From assembly GCF_900182915.1 (NCBI RefSeq), contig NZ_FXUG01000006.1, forward strand, positions 186,001 through 250,000: a stretch of DNA of 64,000 nt, given 5' to 3'. Source of the stretch: Neorhodopirellula lusitana (GTDB lineage: Bacteria > Planctomycetota > Planctomycetia > Pirellulales > Pirellulaceae). Position 1 is the stretch's first letter; the number at the start of each line of letters is the position of its first letter. The notes beneath the pieces were generated by a model, which saw only the letters and a list, made by a program, of their open reading frames with translations, had not been told where the DNA came from and did not search any database. Made by a program: the position numbers and the translations under genes. Below are positions 34,623 through 45,390 of the stretch, one piece after another.

Positions 34623-37600
34623 TCAATCCCAGGTGGCTAGGCGGTCGGACCAGCGTTGGAGTTGGTCTCGGTGCTTTTCGATGCCTGCCAAGATGCTTAA
34701 TAGCACCAGTCCGGTTGTGATCCCGAAGACCCACCAGGGCCACACGGCGTCGATTGCTTGGCCTGCGTGCCAGACCATGCTCATCACGCCCAAGAACGCG
34801 AAAGTCGTGCCCAGATACAAGAACGGTTTTACTCGCAGGGCCACTCCGGCCAGCATCCCGATCAGCGACAAGCCCACTAGCAGGATTGGACCCCAAAGCG
34901 AGCTGCCAATTTCGCTGATCAACATGTCCGCGGTGCTTGCCAAGTAGATCGTCAGCGTCGCCGCGTATCGAATTGCCGAACCCAACTTGGGATCTAGCGA
35001 TTGACGCTGCCAATGTGCAATTGCAAGCACGCACGCCGCCGGTGGAATCAGCCAGGCCTGTGGATGTGTCAAAAATCCCCAGCCGGGCGATTGAGTTAGC
35101 ATCACCCACAAGCCGGCGTTGGCGAGGACGACAGTGGCCACTCGCGGAAATCCGTTCTTCCACATCGTCGACATGATGCCGTAGTAAATGGCACCAACGA
35201 TCAACAATCCTTGGTAGGAAGTCGTTCCACGGTAGAAAGTCCAAGTCCAATCTTGATCATGCAAGAAAGTGGCGTACGTGCCGCTCAGCCAGAATCCCAC
35301 CACGGGGATCATCGGCAAGAACATCGCCGTCCGCCGCATGATTGCTGACAACACCTCGTCTTGACGACGAATCGCCCACTGCGTGAGTCCTACACTGGTG
35401 AACGCGATCACCATCACGACGTACGGCCAAACCTGCCGAAGTCCCAAATAGGCGATCCCGGTGCGGCACAAGAACAGGTGCAGCCAGGTGACCGCCGCAA
35501 TCGCTTGGGCACCGTATAGCAACCATCCCCGGAGACGATCCGACAATCGCAGCAGGGCAACCCGCGAAGGCAGTTCGAAGCCAGGCCCGCTTAGAATGGC
35601 GATCAGTCCCGCCATGAATGCCAGGCCTCCCAGCACAATCCCGACGACAACGATCAACGGCATCGGCAGTCCTGGGACACCGAAGTCAGGGTCTCGCAAC
35701 ACGGCTTCCAATCCCAGCATCACGACCAATGCTGCAACTGCCGTTGTCGCGCTGATCAAGCCGCCGCGTCGCAAGGCGGCTTGCCATCGCTGCACAAATG
35801 AGGAACTCAATAATTTGGGGATCGCCAGCAACAGCACGCCGATTGCGAGAGTCGATGTGATCAGCAACCGCATTGCTGCGACTAGACTGAACAAGCCGCT
35901 GTGATTTGCACTCACGCCGACAATCGCCAGCAAGAAAATCGCAATCAGGCTTAGCCCAACACACTCGTTTTGGCGTCGAGCCACGATGGCGCAGTCGCGT
36001 GAACCGGACTGTTCCGCGAGGCCGAACATTCCCCACGCCAACATCCCCAAGCTCAACACACTCAAACGCGTCCAAACCGCATCCAGCGATGACGTTGTCC
36101 CAGCGGAATCGAAGCCGTGCACCGCGAACCCGATTGATACTAGCGTGCACATCGCCGCCAGCCCAAGCGTCATCCGCTCGCACGCGACACCGAATGCGGC
36201 TCTCGCAAGCTTGGGGGCTAGCCATGCTGAAACGGCAGCTGCAAACGAAGCCGTTAGGCTCATTGCCAGCCATCGAACTGGCCGATCGGTCGCGATCACC
36301 GTGGTCAGGGTGACGGCTGCCAAAGCGAAGCCGCCAACAATCAGCCATTGTGAACTGCCCCATAGCACGCGTGCTTGCCGCCGTTCGGGATTGAAATCGG
36401 CAACCGAGCGTCGCAGCCATGCCGAGGCTCCGACGACCAATACGATCCCGCACTGCAAAACACTTTGCGAGATCGTCGTCTTCAGCCGGATCGAGGCCTG
36501 CCAGTCCCCGGCACCTAGTAGAAACAGGATCGCGATTCCCAACATCGGCAGCATCAACGCGGACGCTTCCACGTCCGCTCGATGCAGTGTGTTCACACCG
36601 GAAGCGAACGCTCGATCGCTTCGCCACAAAATCACGCACGCACCCGTCCAGGCCATCACGCCCGATAGCATCGCGTGGTCCAGGTCGTTGTCATGGCAGT
36701 ACAGCATCACTAAACAGCAACCACCCAACACCACCAGCCATCCGAAGACTCGCAGGGCTGCCGACGGCACCGCAGGAATGATTCCGGGGCTCTTCGTTCG
36801 AGCTTCCATCCGCAATAGCGAAATCGCACCGACGACGAAGCCAACCATCGCGACGATGCCGAAAAAGTCGCTTGCTGCAATACTCCAGTCACCCATCGAC
36901 AATTCACGCGATCGCCCGGCGTAAACCAGTGAAGTCACAAACAGAACCACAGTCTGTCCCATCAAGTGCCAGCTATGAATTGACAGGATGTCAGTAGAAA
37001 CCGCATGCCCTTGGCCTTGGGCCCCGGCCCGTATCCAGCCCGCAGCCCGCCACACGAGGAAGGCGGAACCGAGGCTGCCGATCAAGCCGCACGCGATGAC
37101 GATCGCCCACGTCTCGCTAGCACCCGCCCATCCCATTGCCCACGCACCGTATGCCAGGTGCCCGCTCATGACTGGGACTGCCAACGGCAGTTGCGACCAC
37201 CAAGTCCGCCGAAATGTAAGACTCGCCAGTGCGAGCAAGGTCGTCGCCCAACCCAGCGGTAGACTGACATCAGCCAACCTGTTGGTCCCGATCGTCCAGT
37301 CCGCACCCAACGCAATCCCGAGAATCACACAAGCTGCGCTGCCAAGGCCAACCACGCGCAACCAGCCCAGCGACAACGCGGCCGCTGGATCGCTGTTCCA
37401 GTTGGTATCGACCAGTGAATTACTCGAAACCAGCGAACCGATCTGACGCAGTGCATTCTTATAGCGGAACCATTGCAGGCCAAGTGTCGCCAACGCTCCC
37501 AACGCTGTGGCTTGCAACCACACGATCGGTGAGGTGGTTGCTGTGATCGATGCCAACAACGCGAACGTCATCGGCAATAAAACGGCCGAGGCCACCCGCT

Positions 37601-40319
37601 TTGACGCCGAACCTGACCACGCCAATCCGACTGCTGAAACGAGCCACCACGCGGCGACAGACAAGGTAATGAACCGATCCGCCGCCAGTCCTGCTTCGAT
37701 GGGCTCCCACCAAGACGACTGCAAGAGTACGGCTGATCCGACACCGATCACCGCTGTGATTGCGACGGTCGAGATCGTAGACAGAATCGAGGAAGAGATC
37801 GTGTTGAGGACTGGTCGCAAGCGAGCGATTCCCATCAACGCTCCAGTGGCAATTGTGGTCGCAAGCACGACCTGCCAAGTCGTCGCATCGGTCAAACGCT
37901 CAGCCGCGATAGCGGCCACAAACAAGGATCCGATCCATCCAGTCACCGGTAGGAAATGATTGCGGAACTCGGTGGCGGAACTGCGTGAGCCGAAGTAGCA
38001 CGCCGCCGCCAGCGAACTCAAACCCACGGCTCGGCCACCGAGATGCCACAGTGACGATGTTGGAAGTGAGAACGCCATCAATGGATTGGCGCGGTTACCC
38101 TCCAGTGGCCCACCCACGATCGACATGTATTGCCAAAGCGTTCCCACGCCAAACAGCACGATTGCGGCGGTCAAGAAGTTCTGGATGTTGGAATCTGACC
38201 CATCCGAATTGCCAACTAGCTTCCGCATCGACAAACCATCGCGGATCAGAATCCAGGTCACGGCCAAGCCCAGCATCACGCCGCCCAGGCTCCATAACGC
38301 TTGGCTACTTTGGATGGCGTCCCACTGCCAAAGCTGAAGACCGCCCACAAGCGTTGTCAACGAAAACGCTCCGATTAGGGATAACGCAGCACCCACTATT
38401 CGCCGCACCGATGACGGCTTAAGCAAGCTAGCGACCGCACTCACGATGACGACTGCAGCCAAGCAGGCTCCGATGACTGCCATCGGCATCCGGCCCCACC
38501 AAGCGACCGGCGCGTACGGCAGCACGATCGCTTGAACTGCCACCAAAATTCCCCATATTCCAATCCAGCGGCTTAGTGATGCGTTGGGCACAAATCGGCC
38601 CGCCGCATCACGCCAGCGACCGATGGAGTGCATCCCCGCCATGATAATCAGGCCAGCTAGCAAGCACGCCAGGGCGACCGCCATCGGTTCGCCACCGAAG
38701 ATCATCCGGTGCAGCATCACGTTCTCCCACGCTCGGCCTGCCAACCAATCCGGCGCGGTCAGCATCCCGGCAAGTCCAATCGGCAGGATTCCGTCCAGGG
38801 GTGGTAGCGTTCGACGCCGGGCAATCGAGAGAGCCAGCAAGGAGACACTGGTCACAACTGCGTGCGACCATAGCCACGAGGTTTGCGGAAGGGCCGCCGG
38901 GATTACTGCCAAAACTAAGCCCGCGGCGATCACGGGGAGGACGCTGCAAACGAAACGTTGAGTTGCGATATTGCGGACCGAGTCGCTGGCTGTCTTTCCA
39001 AGCCGATAGGCTCGGTCGCCAAACACCAACGCTATCGAAACCCACGCGGGGAGCGTTGCGATCGCAATTTGCATCCAGACCGGTCGGCCTCCTTCGCGAA
39101 ACAGAAACGCTGCGTAGGCGATGACGCTGGCAAAGGAAGCAATGGTGATTCCCAGGTGCAAGCATTGATTCTTCCAAACACGCCGGCCCGTCACGATTGA
39201 CTGCTGACGCCGCCGTGGTGAATTCAGCGTGCCTTTTGGATTGCTGTGTCGACGATCAATCCAGAGCATTGAGAACGCAACCGCGAATGCAGGCACGATG
39301 ACAACCCAGCCAGCCGCTGGTCCGAACCAGCGAGCGGCCGTCGGCAGTAGCGGCAGCGTCAGGGAGCTGGCGACAACGCTCAATAGCAACGCTCCCGCAC
39401 CGCCGCCTCCCACCAACGCCATCGACGATTGCCATAGCAGCCAGCCACAGCCCACCGTCGCAACCACGATCACAGCTAGGGTCACGGGGTCGGCCAGTGA
39501 AACTGTGTTGGCGTCCGCTCCCGCCGCTGCCAGCCCAGCCAGGACGCACAACGGAACCAGCAACGTCGCAACAATCAAAACTGCGCGGCTGGTGTGTCGC
39601 AGTTTCCAACGCCGCATCGTGTAGAGGCCGGCCGCGAAAATAGCCGCATCGGCGGACATGAACACCACGGCCGGAACCACGCGGTGCGCCGCCGTCAGTG
39701 TGCTCCACAGGCTAAGCACCAAGCCGATCGAGCAGACCACAATCAGCATGCCGGCGACCAGTTCGCCCCAGCGAATGTTGTGCTGGGCAAGGAAGGAGGC
39801 GACCACTTCCGCAAACGCACGTCGCGGAGCGGCAGCGGGTTGGCTTTCAGCCAAGAATCCAGTTTCGGAAGACGGCATGACCGCAGCGTGATTCTCGGTC
39901 GCTGGACTCAGCTGAGCTTGTGACGCGTCAAGCTCAGCCACCGTGGCGACGGATGGTGTTGGCGTGGTTGTCGCCGGTGAACCAGCAGCGGTCAGGGATT
40001 CGACAAACTGTTGGGCGGACTCGTTCAGAACCCTGGCTTCATCATCCGGAACGCGGCCAGCGGAAACCAATCCAGCGACCATTCGCTGGAAAGCGACCAG
40101 GTCCTGGCGTGGGTCTGGCGCGGCGACGCGGGGTAGGACGGCCGACCCAGCCCGTTCATCATCAGCCGCGGAGCTGGTGTGCAATGGCCTCGCGGGTGCC
40201 GGTTGGTTGGTCGATCCAGACGCCGAACTGGAGAATAGGAGGCTGATCAGCACCCACGTCGCATGGCCTAAAAGGGTAATGATTCCCCAAGCGACCACGC
40301 AAAAAATTAGAATTTCCAT
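34623..40319 (-). CDS. Very large polytopic membrane protein, function unknown
   Basis: 1898 residues from the ATG at 40319 (the frame opens to 40439, but MEILIFCVVAWGIITLLGH is a better start). One N-terminal helix, a Pro/Ala/Ser-rich stretch of about 150 residues, then a soluble-to-membrane transition at HNIRWGELVAGMLIVVCSIG, after which helices follow one another to the C-terminus; by eye there are more than 40. Short Arg-rich loops alternate with helices, and I see no nucleotide-binding or catalytic motif. The layout is reminiscent of DUF2339-type multi-helix proteins, but much longer; that link is a guess. It is upstream of the VIT/vWA and rhombosortase genes on the same strand, with a 253-bp gap. 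Confidence 0.8.
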   Translation of the reverse strand: MEILIFCVVAWGIITLLGHATWVLISLLFSSSASGSTNQPAPARPLHTSSAADDERAGSAVLPRVAAPDPRQDLVAFQRMVAGLVSAGRVPDDEARVLNESAQQFVESLTAAGSPATTTPTPSVATVAELDASQAQLSPATENHAAVMPSSETGFLAESQPAAAPRRAFAEVVASFLAQHNIRWGELVAGMLIVVCSIGLVLSLWSTLTAAHRVVPAVVFMSADAAIFAAGLYTMRRWKLRHTSRAVLIVATLLVPLCVLAGLAAAGADANTVSLADPVTLAVIVVATVGCGWLLWQSSMALVGGGGAGALLLSVVASSLTLPLLPTAARWFGPAAGWVVIVPAFAVAFSMLWIDRRHSNPKGTLNSPRRRQQSIVTGRRVWKNQCLHLGITIASFASVIAYAAFLFREGGRPVWMQIAIATLPAWVSIALVFGDRAYRLGKTASDSVRNIATQRFVCSVLPVIAAGLVLAVIPAALPQTSWLWSHAVVTSVSLLALSIARRRTLPPLDGILPIGLAGMLTAPDWLAGRAWENVMLHRMIFGGEPMAVALACLLAGLIIMAGMHSIGRWRDAAGRFVPNASLSRWIGIWGILVAVQAIVLPYAPVAWWGRMPMAVIGACLAAVVIVSAVASLLKPSSVRRIVGAALSLIGAFSLTTLVGGLQLWQWDAIQSSQALWSLGGVMLGLAVTWILIRDGLSMRKLVGNSDGSDSNIQNFLTAAIVLFGVGTLWQYMSIVGGPLEGNRANPLMAFSLPTSSLWHLGGRAVGLSSLAAACYFGSRSSATEFRNHFLPVTGWIGSLFVAAIAAERLTDATTWQVVLATTIATGALMGIARLRPVLNTISSSILSTISTVAITAVIGVGSAVLLQSSWWEPIEAGLAADRFITLSVAAWWLVSAVGLAWSGSASKRVASAVLLPMTFALLASITATTSPIVWLQATALGALATLGLQWFRYKNALRQIGSLVSSNSLVDTNWNSDPAAALSLGWLRVVGLGSAACVILGIALGADWTIGTNRLADVSLPLGWATTLLALASLTFRRTWWSQLPLAVPVMSGHLAYGAWAMGWAGASETWAIVIACGLIGSLGSAFLVWRAAGWIRAGAQGQGHAVSTDILSIHSWHLMGQTVVLFVTSLVYAGRSRELSMGDWSIAASDFFGIVAMVGFVVGAISLLRMEARTKSPGIIPAVPSAALRVFGWLVVLGGCCLVMLYCHDNDLDHAMLSGVMAWTGACVILWRSDRAFASGVNTLHRADVEASALMLPMLGIAILFLLGAGDWQASIRLKTTISQSVLQCGIVLVVGASAWLRRSVADFNPERRQARVLWGSSQWLIVGGFALAAVTLTTVIATDRPVRWLAMSLTASFAAAVSAWLAPKLARAAFGVACERMTLGLAAMCTLVSIGFAVHGFDSAGTTSSLDAVWTRLSVLSLGMLAWGMFGLAEQSGSRDCAIVARRQNECVGLSLIAIFLLAIVGVSANHSGLFSLVAAMRLLITSTLAIGVLLLAIPKLLSSSFVQRWQAALRRGGLISATTAVAALVVMLGLEAVLRDPDFGVPGLPMPLIVVVGIVLGGLAFMAGLIAILSGPGFELPSRVALLRLSDRLRGWLLYGAQAIAAVTWLHLFLCRTGIAYLGLRQVWPYVVMVIAFTSVGLTQWAIRRQDEVLSAIMRRTAMFLPMIPVVGFWLSGTYATFLHDQDWTWTFYRGTTSYQGLLIVGAIYYGIMSTMWKNGFPRVATVVLANAGLWVMLTQSPGWGFLTHPQAWLIPPAACVLAIAHWQRQSLDPKLGSAIRYAATLTIYLASTADMLISEIGSSLWGPILLVGLSLIGMLAGVALRVKPFLYLGTTFAFLGVMSMVWHAGQAIDAVWPWWVFGITTGLVLLSILAGIEKHRDQLQRWSDRLATWD

Positions 40320-40523
40320 CACTGCCGCTCTCGTGAAACCAACGCAAACTACCGGGAAGCCTAGCTTCCCAGTGGTCATCGACGTTGGGCCGGAGCGCGA
40401 AAACCGTGATTTACGTGGCCAAAGCCGGTTGGCGGCCACGTAATCTTTTGGAAATGGCGTTCGTCGGCTATCGCAAGACCGACTGAAAACTCATCGGAAA
40501 CGGATCAAACGGCCGTAACTGGA

Positions 40524-41840
40524 CTAGCTCAACCCTAAGGCAGCAGCTTCTTCGGTGAAGATCGTTTGAGCGCGGTCGGGACCCACTGAAAGCACGCCAA
40601 CGGGCACGCCGACGAGTTCCTCGATGCGTTTGACGTAGGCCAGAGCGGCTGGCGGGAAGTCAGCCATCGTTCGGGCGTCATCGACCGGCGTGTTCCAGCC
40701 AGGGATGGTTTCCAGGATTGGCTTGCAACGTCGCAACTGGTCCGGGTGTGCCGGCACGCGATGAATTTCTTTGCCATCGAGTTCGTAAGCGACGCAGACC
40801 TTCAGTTCTTCGAAGTGAGCCAAAACGTCCATCATCATCAACGCCAGCCGAGTCACGCCCGATAGACGAGCGGTGTAGCGAACCGCAACGGCATCGAACC
40901 AGCCGCAGCGACGCGGGCGACCGGTCGTGGTACCGAATTCATTTCCAAGGGTGCGGATCTTTTCGCCGGTCGCGTCCTCGAGTTCCGTTGGGAAAGGACC
41001 GCCGCCCACGCGTGTGCTGTACGCCTTGCAGACACCCAGTACGTGGTCGATCCATTTAGGTGGAACACCGGCACCGGCACAAACGCCAACTCCGCTGCTG
41101 TTGCTGCTGGTGACGAACGGGTAGGTCCCGTGGTCGATATCCAACAGTGCGCCCTGAGCGCCTTCGAAGAGCATCTTTTGGTTCGCTTCGGCGGCATCCA
41201 GGATCAAGTCCGTCGTGTCGGCAACCATTGGTGCAAGACGCTCGGCCCAGCCCGCTGCGAGGGGTACCATTTTTTCCGGCGTGATTAACGCCAGGTCTTC
41301 TTCGGACGCGCCGAGTTGACGCAGGGTGGTGGTCTTTTGTTCGGCAACTTGAGCAATGCGTTCATCGCGGGAAGGTTCGAGCAAGTCGATCATGCGAATC
41401 GCGTGAGTTCGGCCGACCTTATCGCGATAGCAGGGGCCGATGCCGCGATTGGTGGTTCCGATCGATTCACCTCGAACGGACGTCGCGTTGATGGTCGCGT
41501 CTTCGATCATGTGCCAAGGCATGACCAAGTGGGCGCGTTCGCTGATCTTCAGGTTGTCTTGGACGTTGACACCGCGAGGTAGCAAGCCGTCAATTTCTTG
41601 AAGCATGGTGGTCGGGTTAATCACCACGCCGGGCGTGATGAAGTTTTGCACGTCTTCGTGCAGGATTCCTGAAGGGATGTGGTGCAGTTTGTAAACTTCG
41701 TCGCCCGCGACGACCGTGTGACCGGCGTTCGCGCCACCTTGGTAGCGGATCACACAATCAAAACGTGGTGCAAGCAGATCGACGAGTTTGCCCTTGGCCT
41801 CATCGCCCCACTGAAGACCAATCACACAAGTACCAGACAC
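40524..41840 (-). CDS. purA: Adenylosuccinate synthetase
   Basis: 438 residues from the GTG at 41840, which gives [18 protein letters not shown] and has AAGGA 8 bases upstream; a TTG at 41861 opens the same frame. Diagnostic motifs are [29 protein letters not shown] and, near the end, [16 protein letters not shown]. The enzyme joins IMP and aspartate using GTP in the first committed step to AMP. The P-loop reads GDEAKGK where most bacteria have GDEGKGK; this may be a lineage variant. It follows tkt on the same strand after a gap with a hairpin. Confidence 0.96.
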   Translation of the reverse strand: MSGTCVIGLQWGDEAKGKLVDLLAPRFDCVIRYQGGANAGHTVVAGDEVYKLHHIPSGILHEDVQNFITPGVVINPTTMLQEIDGLLPRGVNVQDNLKISERAHLVMPWHMIEDATINATSVRGESIGTTNRGIGPCYRDKVGRTHAIRMIDLLEPSRDERIAQVAEQKTTTLRQLGASEEDLALITPEKMVPLAAGWAERLAPMVADTTDLILDAAEANQKMLFEGAQGALLDIDHGTYPFVTSSNSSGVGVCAGAGVPPKWIDHVLGVCKAYSTRVGGGPFPTELEDATGEKIRTLGNEFGTTTGRPRRCGWFDAVAVRYTARLSGVTRLALMMMDVLAHFEELKVCVAYELDGKEIHRVPAHPDQLRRCKPILETIPGWNTPVDDARTMADFPPAALAYVKRIEELVGVPVGVLSVGPDRAQTIFTEEAAALGLS

Positions 41841-41896
41841 TGGAATATTCCTTAGCAACAAAGATGACAGATATCAAAGATCAGATGTCAGACCGA

Positions 41897-41923
41897 CCGA
41901 TCCAGAACGTTTTCTGGAATCGG
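41897..41923 (-). terminator. Hairpin between tkt and purA
   Basis: CCGAT-CCAGAA pairs with TTCTGG-a-ATCGG around a CGTT loop, 11 bp with one bulge. It may end tkt transcription or act as a leader structure of purA. No T tract follows on the minus strand. Confidence 0.4.
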
Positions 41924-42061
41924 TAACCTGTCACCTCAACGGTGCCCGCAATTCAAGAATCGCCTCGTCAGGCTGACCAGGCAGGAGGAACGAATTGCAG
42001 ACGCTGAACTCAGGCGAGTTCAGTGATGAACACGACACACGCGTCGCACTGCGGCTGAAAA

Positions 42062-44107
42062 CTAGCAGTTCGCAGCCTTCTCGACGGAAGCGGCGTTGAT
42101 GCCGAAGTGCTCGTAAACTTGATCGAATGGGCCGCTGGCTCCGAAGCTGTGCATGCCGATGAACTTACCATTGGATCCGATCCAGCGATCCCAGCTCATT
42201 TGAATTCCGGCTTCGATGGCGACTCGGTTGGTGACCGCGGGTGGCAAGACTTCGTCGATGTAGGACTGGTCTTGTTGAGCGAAAATGTCCATGCAAGGCA
42301 TGCTGACGACACGCACTTTTTTGCCTGCCGCGGTTAGCTTTTCGCCAGCGTCGACAGCCATGTAAAGTTCACTGCCGCTGCCCATCAAGATCACGTCGGG
42401 AGTGCCTTCGCAATCCGACAGGATGTAACCACCCTTCAAACAACCCGATGCCGGTGCGAATTTGGTGCGGTCCATGGTTGGCATGTTTTGACGCGAAAGG
42501 ACCATTGCGGCAGGATGATCGCTGATCATCATCGCACTGCGGTAGCATTCGGCAACTTCGTTCGCATCCCCAGGGCGGTACACGTTCAAGCCAGGAATCG
42601 CTCGGCAAGCCGTCAGGTGCTCAATCGGTTGGTGGGTAGGGCCATCTTCACCAACACCAATCGAATCGTGCGTCAGAATGTAAAGTGTCGGCTGGTGCAT
42701 GATGCTGGAAAGTCGCATCCCGCCACGCATGTAATCGGTAAAGACAAAGAACGTGGCACAGTAACCACGCAGGCCGGATAGGCACAAACCATTGGTGATG
42801 CCTGACATCGCGTGTTCACGAATGCCGAAGTGCAAGTTGCGTCCGTCGTAGGAAGTCGGCAGGAATTCGCCGGCACCTTCGAACTTCAGATCCGACTTGT
42901 TGCTGGGTGCCAGGTCAGCACTGCCGCCGATCATGAACGGGATGTTCTTGGCGATCGCGTTAAGGACCTTGCCGCTGCTGTTCCGGGTGGCATCGCCCTT
43001 GGCGTCAGCTTCAAAGACAGGAATGTCCTTGTCCCAACCTTGAGGCAGTTTTCCATCGAACATCGCTTGCAACTCAGCAGCCTTGGCGGGTTCGGCCGCT
43101 TGATACTTGGTCCAAACGTCTTCCCATGCGGCGGATGCTGCCGCACCCCGTTTACCAACGCCGTCGGCGAAGTGTTCTTTCACTCCCGCAGGCACGTAGA
43201 ACTTTTCGTCTTCGGGCAACCCGTATGACTTCTTCGCCAATGCGACTTCGTCCCATCCGAGTGGAGCCCCGTGGGCACCATGGGTGTTTTGCTTGTTCGG
43301 TGCACCGTAACCAATGATGCTTTTGACGATCACCAAGGTGGGCTTGTCGCTGCAAGCCTTGAATGCCGCGACCGCCTTGTTGAGTGCTTCAACATCGTTG
43401 GCGTTATCCACCTTCAAGACGTTCCAGCCCATGCCTTCGAACTTCATGCCGATGTCTTCGCTGAAGGCCAGATCCGTGTCGCCTTCGATCGTGATGTTGT
43501 TGTCGTCGTACAACCAGCACAGGTTGTCCAGCTTCAGGTGACCGGCGACCGAAGCGGCTTCCGTCGCGATACCTTCCATCAAGTCACCATCGCTGCAGAT
43601 CGCGTAGGTGTTGTAGTTGAACAGTGTCAGGTCATCGGTGTTGTAGTTGGCGGCGAGCCACTTTTCGGCCATCGCCATGCCAACGCTGTTGCTGACGCCG
43701 GCGCCCAATGGTCCGGTGGTGGTTTCGATGCCAGCGGCTTCGGCGTATTCAGGGTGGCCGGCACAAACGCTTCCGATTTGGCGGAACTTCTTGATGCTGT
43801 CCAGCGTGATCGATTCGCCACCGGTGGGGTTACCGTGAATGTCCGTGGCCTTGGTGCCGATCAGGTGCAGTGTGCTGTACAGCAACATCGATGCGTGACC
43901 ACACGACAAGACGAACCGGTCGCGTCCGGGCCAGTGCGGCTTGGCGGGATCGTAATCCATCGCATTTTGGAATAACTGATACGCGACGGGTGCCAACGCC
44001 ATCGGGGTTCCAGGGTGCCCGCTATTGGCGGTTTGCACAGCGTCCATGCTCAGAGCGCGAATGGTGTCGATCGCCAAAGTTTGAATGTCGGTGGAGGTCG
44101 CTGTCAT
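42062..44107 (-). CDS. tkt: Transketolase
   Basis: 681 residues, full length. The thiamine-diphosphate site shows GHPGTPMALAP near the N-terminus, GPLGAGVSNSVGMAMAEK, and CSDGDLMEG with NNITIEG for the metal and cofactor. The pyrimidine-binding domain has GIREHAMSGITNGL and the donor/acceptor motif THDSIGVGEDGPTHQPIEHL. It moves two-carbon units in the pentose phosphate pathway. It lies between tsaD and purA on the same strand, with gaps of 169 and 221 bp. Nothing unusual was seen. Confidence 0.97.
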   Translation of the reverse strand: MTATSTDIQTLAIDTIRALSMDAVQTANSGHPGTPMALAPVAYQLFQNAMDYDPAKPHWPGRDRFVLSCGHASMLLYSTLHLIGTKATDIHGNPTGGESITLDSIKKFRQIGSVCAGHPEYAEAAGIETTTGPLGAGVSNSVGMAMAEKWLAANYNTDDLTLFNYNTYAICSDGDLMEGIATEAASVAGHLKLDNLCWLYDDNNITIEGDTDLAFSEDIGMKFEGMGWNVLKVDNANDVEALNKAVAAFKACSDKPTLVIVKSIIGYGAPNKQNTHGAHGAPLGWDEVALAKKSYGLPEDEKFYVPAGVKEHFADGVGKRGAAASAAWEDVWTKYQAAEPAKAAELQAMFDGKLPQGWDKDIPVFEADAKGDATRNSSGKVLNAIAKNIPFMIGGSADLAPSNKSDLKFEGAGEFLPTSYDGRNLHFGIREHAMSGITNGLCLSGLRGYCATFFVFTDYMRGGMRLSSIMHQPTLYILTHDSIGVGEDGPTHQPIEHLTACRAIPGLNVYRPGDANEVAECYRSAMMISDHPAAMVLSRQNMPTMDRTKFAPASGCLKGGYILSDCEGTPDVILMGSGSELYMAVDAGEKLTAAGKKVRVVSMPCMDIFAQQDQSYIDEVLPPAVTNRVAIEAGIQMSWDRWIGSNGKFIGMHSFGASGPFDQVYEHFGINAASVEKAANC

Positions 44108-44276
44108 CTGCCGCGCCGCTGGGTATCAGGGTGAAGAAATTACGTGAAAGAGTGCTTTTCGCCCGCAAATCAGGCAGCCAAAGGGTACCGGCGAAGAATC
44201 TCCAGGGGAAGGGCTGACGCAATCCCGCCCCAAGAATCTTGGCGAAACGTTGCCTTCGCAAAAAACGCCATTTGGG

Positions 44277-45389
44277 TCAAAAACCCCGCTGCAGCCCCGG
44301 CGTGATATCCAGATCCAACGTGGCGAATTGGCCTCGATCGATTTGTTTCCAGGCGATCGCGCCCATGACGGCGTTGTCCGTGCAAAGTTCCGGCGGAGCG
44401 ATCACCAGCTGGAAACCATCCTGTTCTGCTGCGGCAGCAAAATCCCGCCGCAATCGACCGTTTGCCGCCACGCCCCCACCGATCAGCAACCGTTTCACGC
44501 CGTGCTGGCGAATCGCCTTGCGGCTTTTGCCAACCAGGGTATCGACCACCGCGGCCTCGAAAGAGGCACAAACGTCTGCCTTGGTCGAGTCATCCAGTTC
44601 AAGGGACGAAAAGTCTTGGCGTCCTGGCCCAACGATCGCGTAGCGAACGGCAGTTTTCAGGCCACTGAAGCTGAAGTCGAACGAGCCGTCATGCAGCTTG
44701 GATCGCGGGAAGTCATACGCCTTTGCGTTCCCGCGAGTCGCCCACCGCGAAACCTCCACGCCGCCGGGGAATCCCAACGACAACATCGCCGCCACCTTGT
44801 CGAACGCTTCGCCGGCCGCGTCGTCGATCGTGCCACCGAGGTACTGCAAATTAATGGGATCTTCGCACAAGTACAGCGTCGTGTGCCCACCGCTGACAAT
44901 CAGACCGATCGCTGGGTACACACTTTCCCCCGACGGTTGGCTCAATTGGCACGCATACAGATGCGCGTGCAAATGGTTGATCGCGACCAACGGTTTTTGC
45001 CAGGCCAGAGCCAGCGATTTGGCCGCCACCACGCCAACGAGCAGTGAACCGGCCAGCCCTGGTCGATCGGCGACCGCGATCGCTTGCAAGTCTTCACCTT
45101 GCACGCCCGCCTGGGTCATGGCGGTATCGATGACTGGCAAGATGCGTTCCAGGTGCGCGCGAGCGGCAATCTCGGGGACGACCCCACCAAACCGCTCGTG
45201 CAGTTTTTCTTGGGTCGCGATGCACTCACCCAGCACGCGACCATCCCGAGTCACAACCGCTGCCGCGGTCTCGTCGCAGGTCGACTCAATCGCCAGCAGG
45301 ATCTCATTTCCCGCTGAGAGAGATTCGGAGGGGGGATCTAAGGGCGAGCCTGAGGGTGATTCAGGGTGTGAATCGGTGGAAACGGGCAA
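44277..45389 (-). CDS. tsaD: tRNA threonylcarbamoyladenosine synthase subunit TsaD
   Basis: 370 residues with a TTG start at 45389; no in-frame ATG lies before the conserved start ILLAIESTCDETAAAVV. A Ser/Pro-rich extension of about 28 residues precedes it. The metal-binding HAHLYAC (with INHLH), SGGHTTLYL and the late GGGVAANGRLR motif of the ASKHA fold are present. TsaD with TsaB and TsaE puts the t6A modification on ANN-decoding tRNAs. The start is one base after the thpR stop (TAA-G-TTG), so translation is likely coupled to thpR. Confidence 0.95.
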   Translation of the reverse strand: MPVSTDSHPESPSGSPLDPPSESLSAGNEILLAIESTCDETAAAVVTRDGRVLGECIATQEKLHERFGGVVPEIAARAHLERILPVIDTAMTQAGVQGEDLQAIAVADRPGLAGSLLVGVVAAKSLALAWQKPLVAINHLHAHLYACQLSQPSGESVYPAIGLIVSGGHTTLYLCEDPINLQYLGGTIDDAAGEAFDKVAAMLSLGFPGGVEVSRWATRGNAKAYDFPRSKLHDGSFDFSFSGLKTAVRYAIVGPGRQDFSSLELDDSTKADVCASFEAAVVDTLVGKSRKAIRQHGVKRLLIGGGVAANGRLRRDFAAAAEQDGFQLVIAPPELCTDNAVMGAIAWKQIDRGQFATLDLDITPGLQRGF

Positions 45390-45390
45390 C

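Noticed and set aside
35986-36924. Long plus-strand open frame inside the giant membrane protein gene
   Set aside because: The coding signal, hydrophobic pattern and start belong to the minus strand; the plus frame gives a low-complexity Arg/Ser/Thr product with no family.
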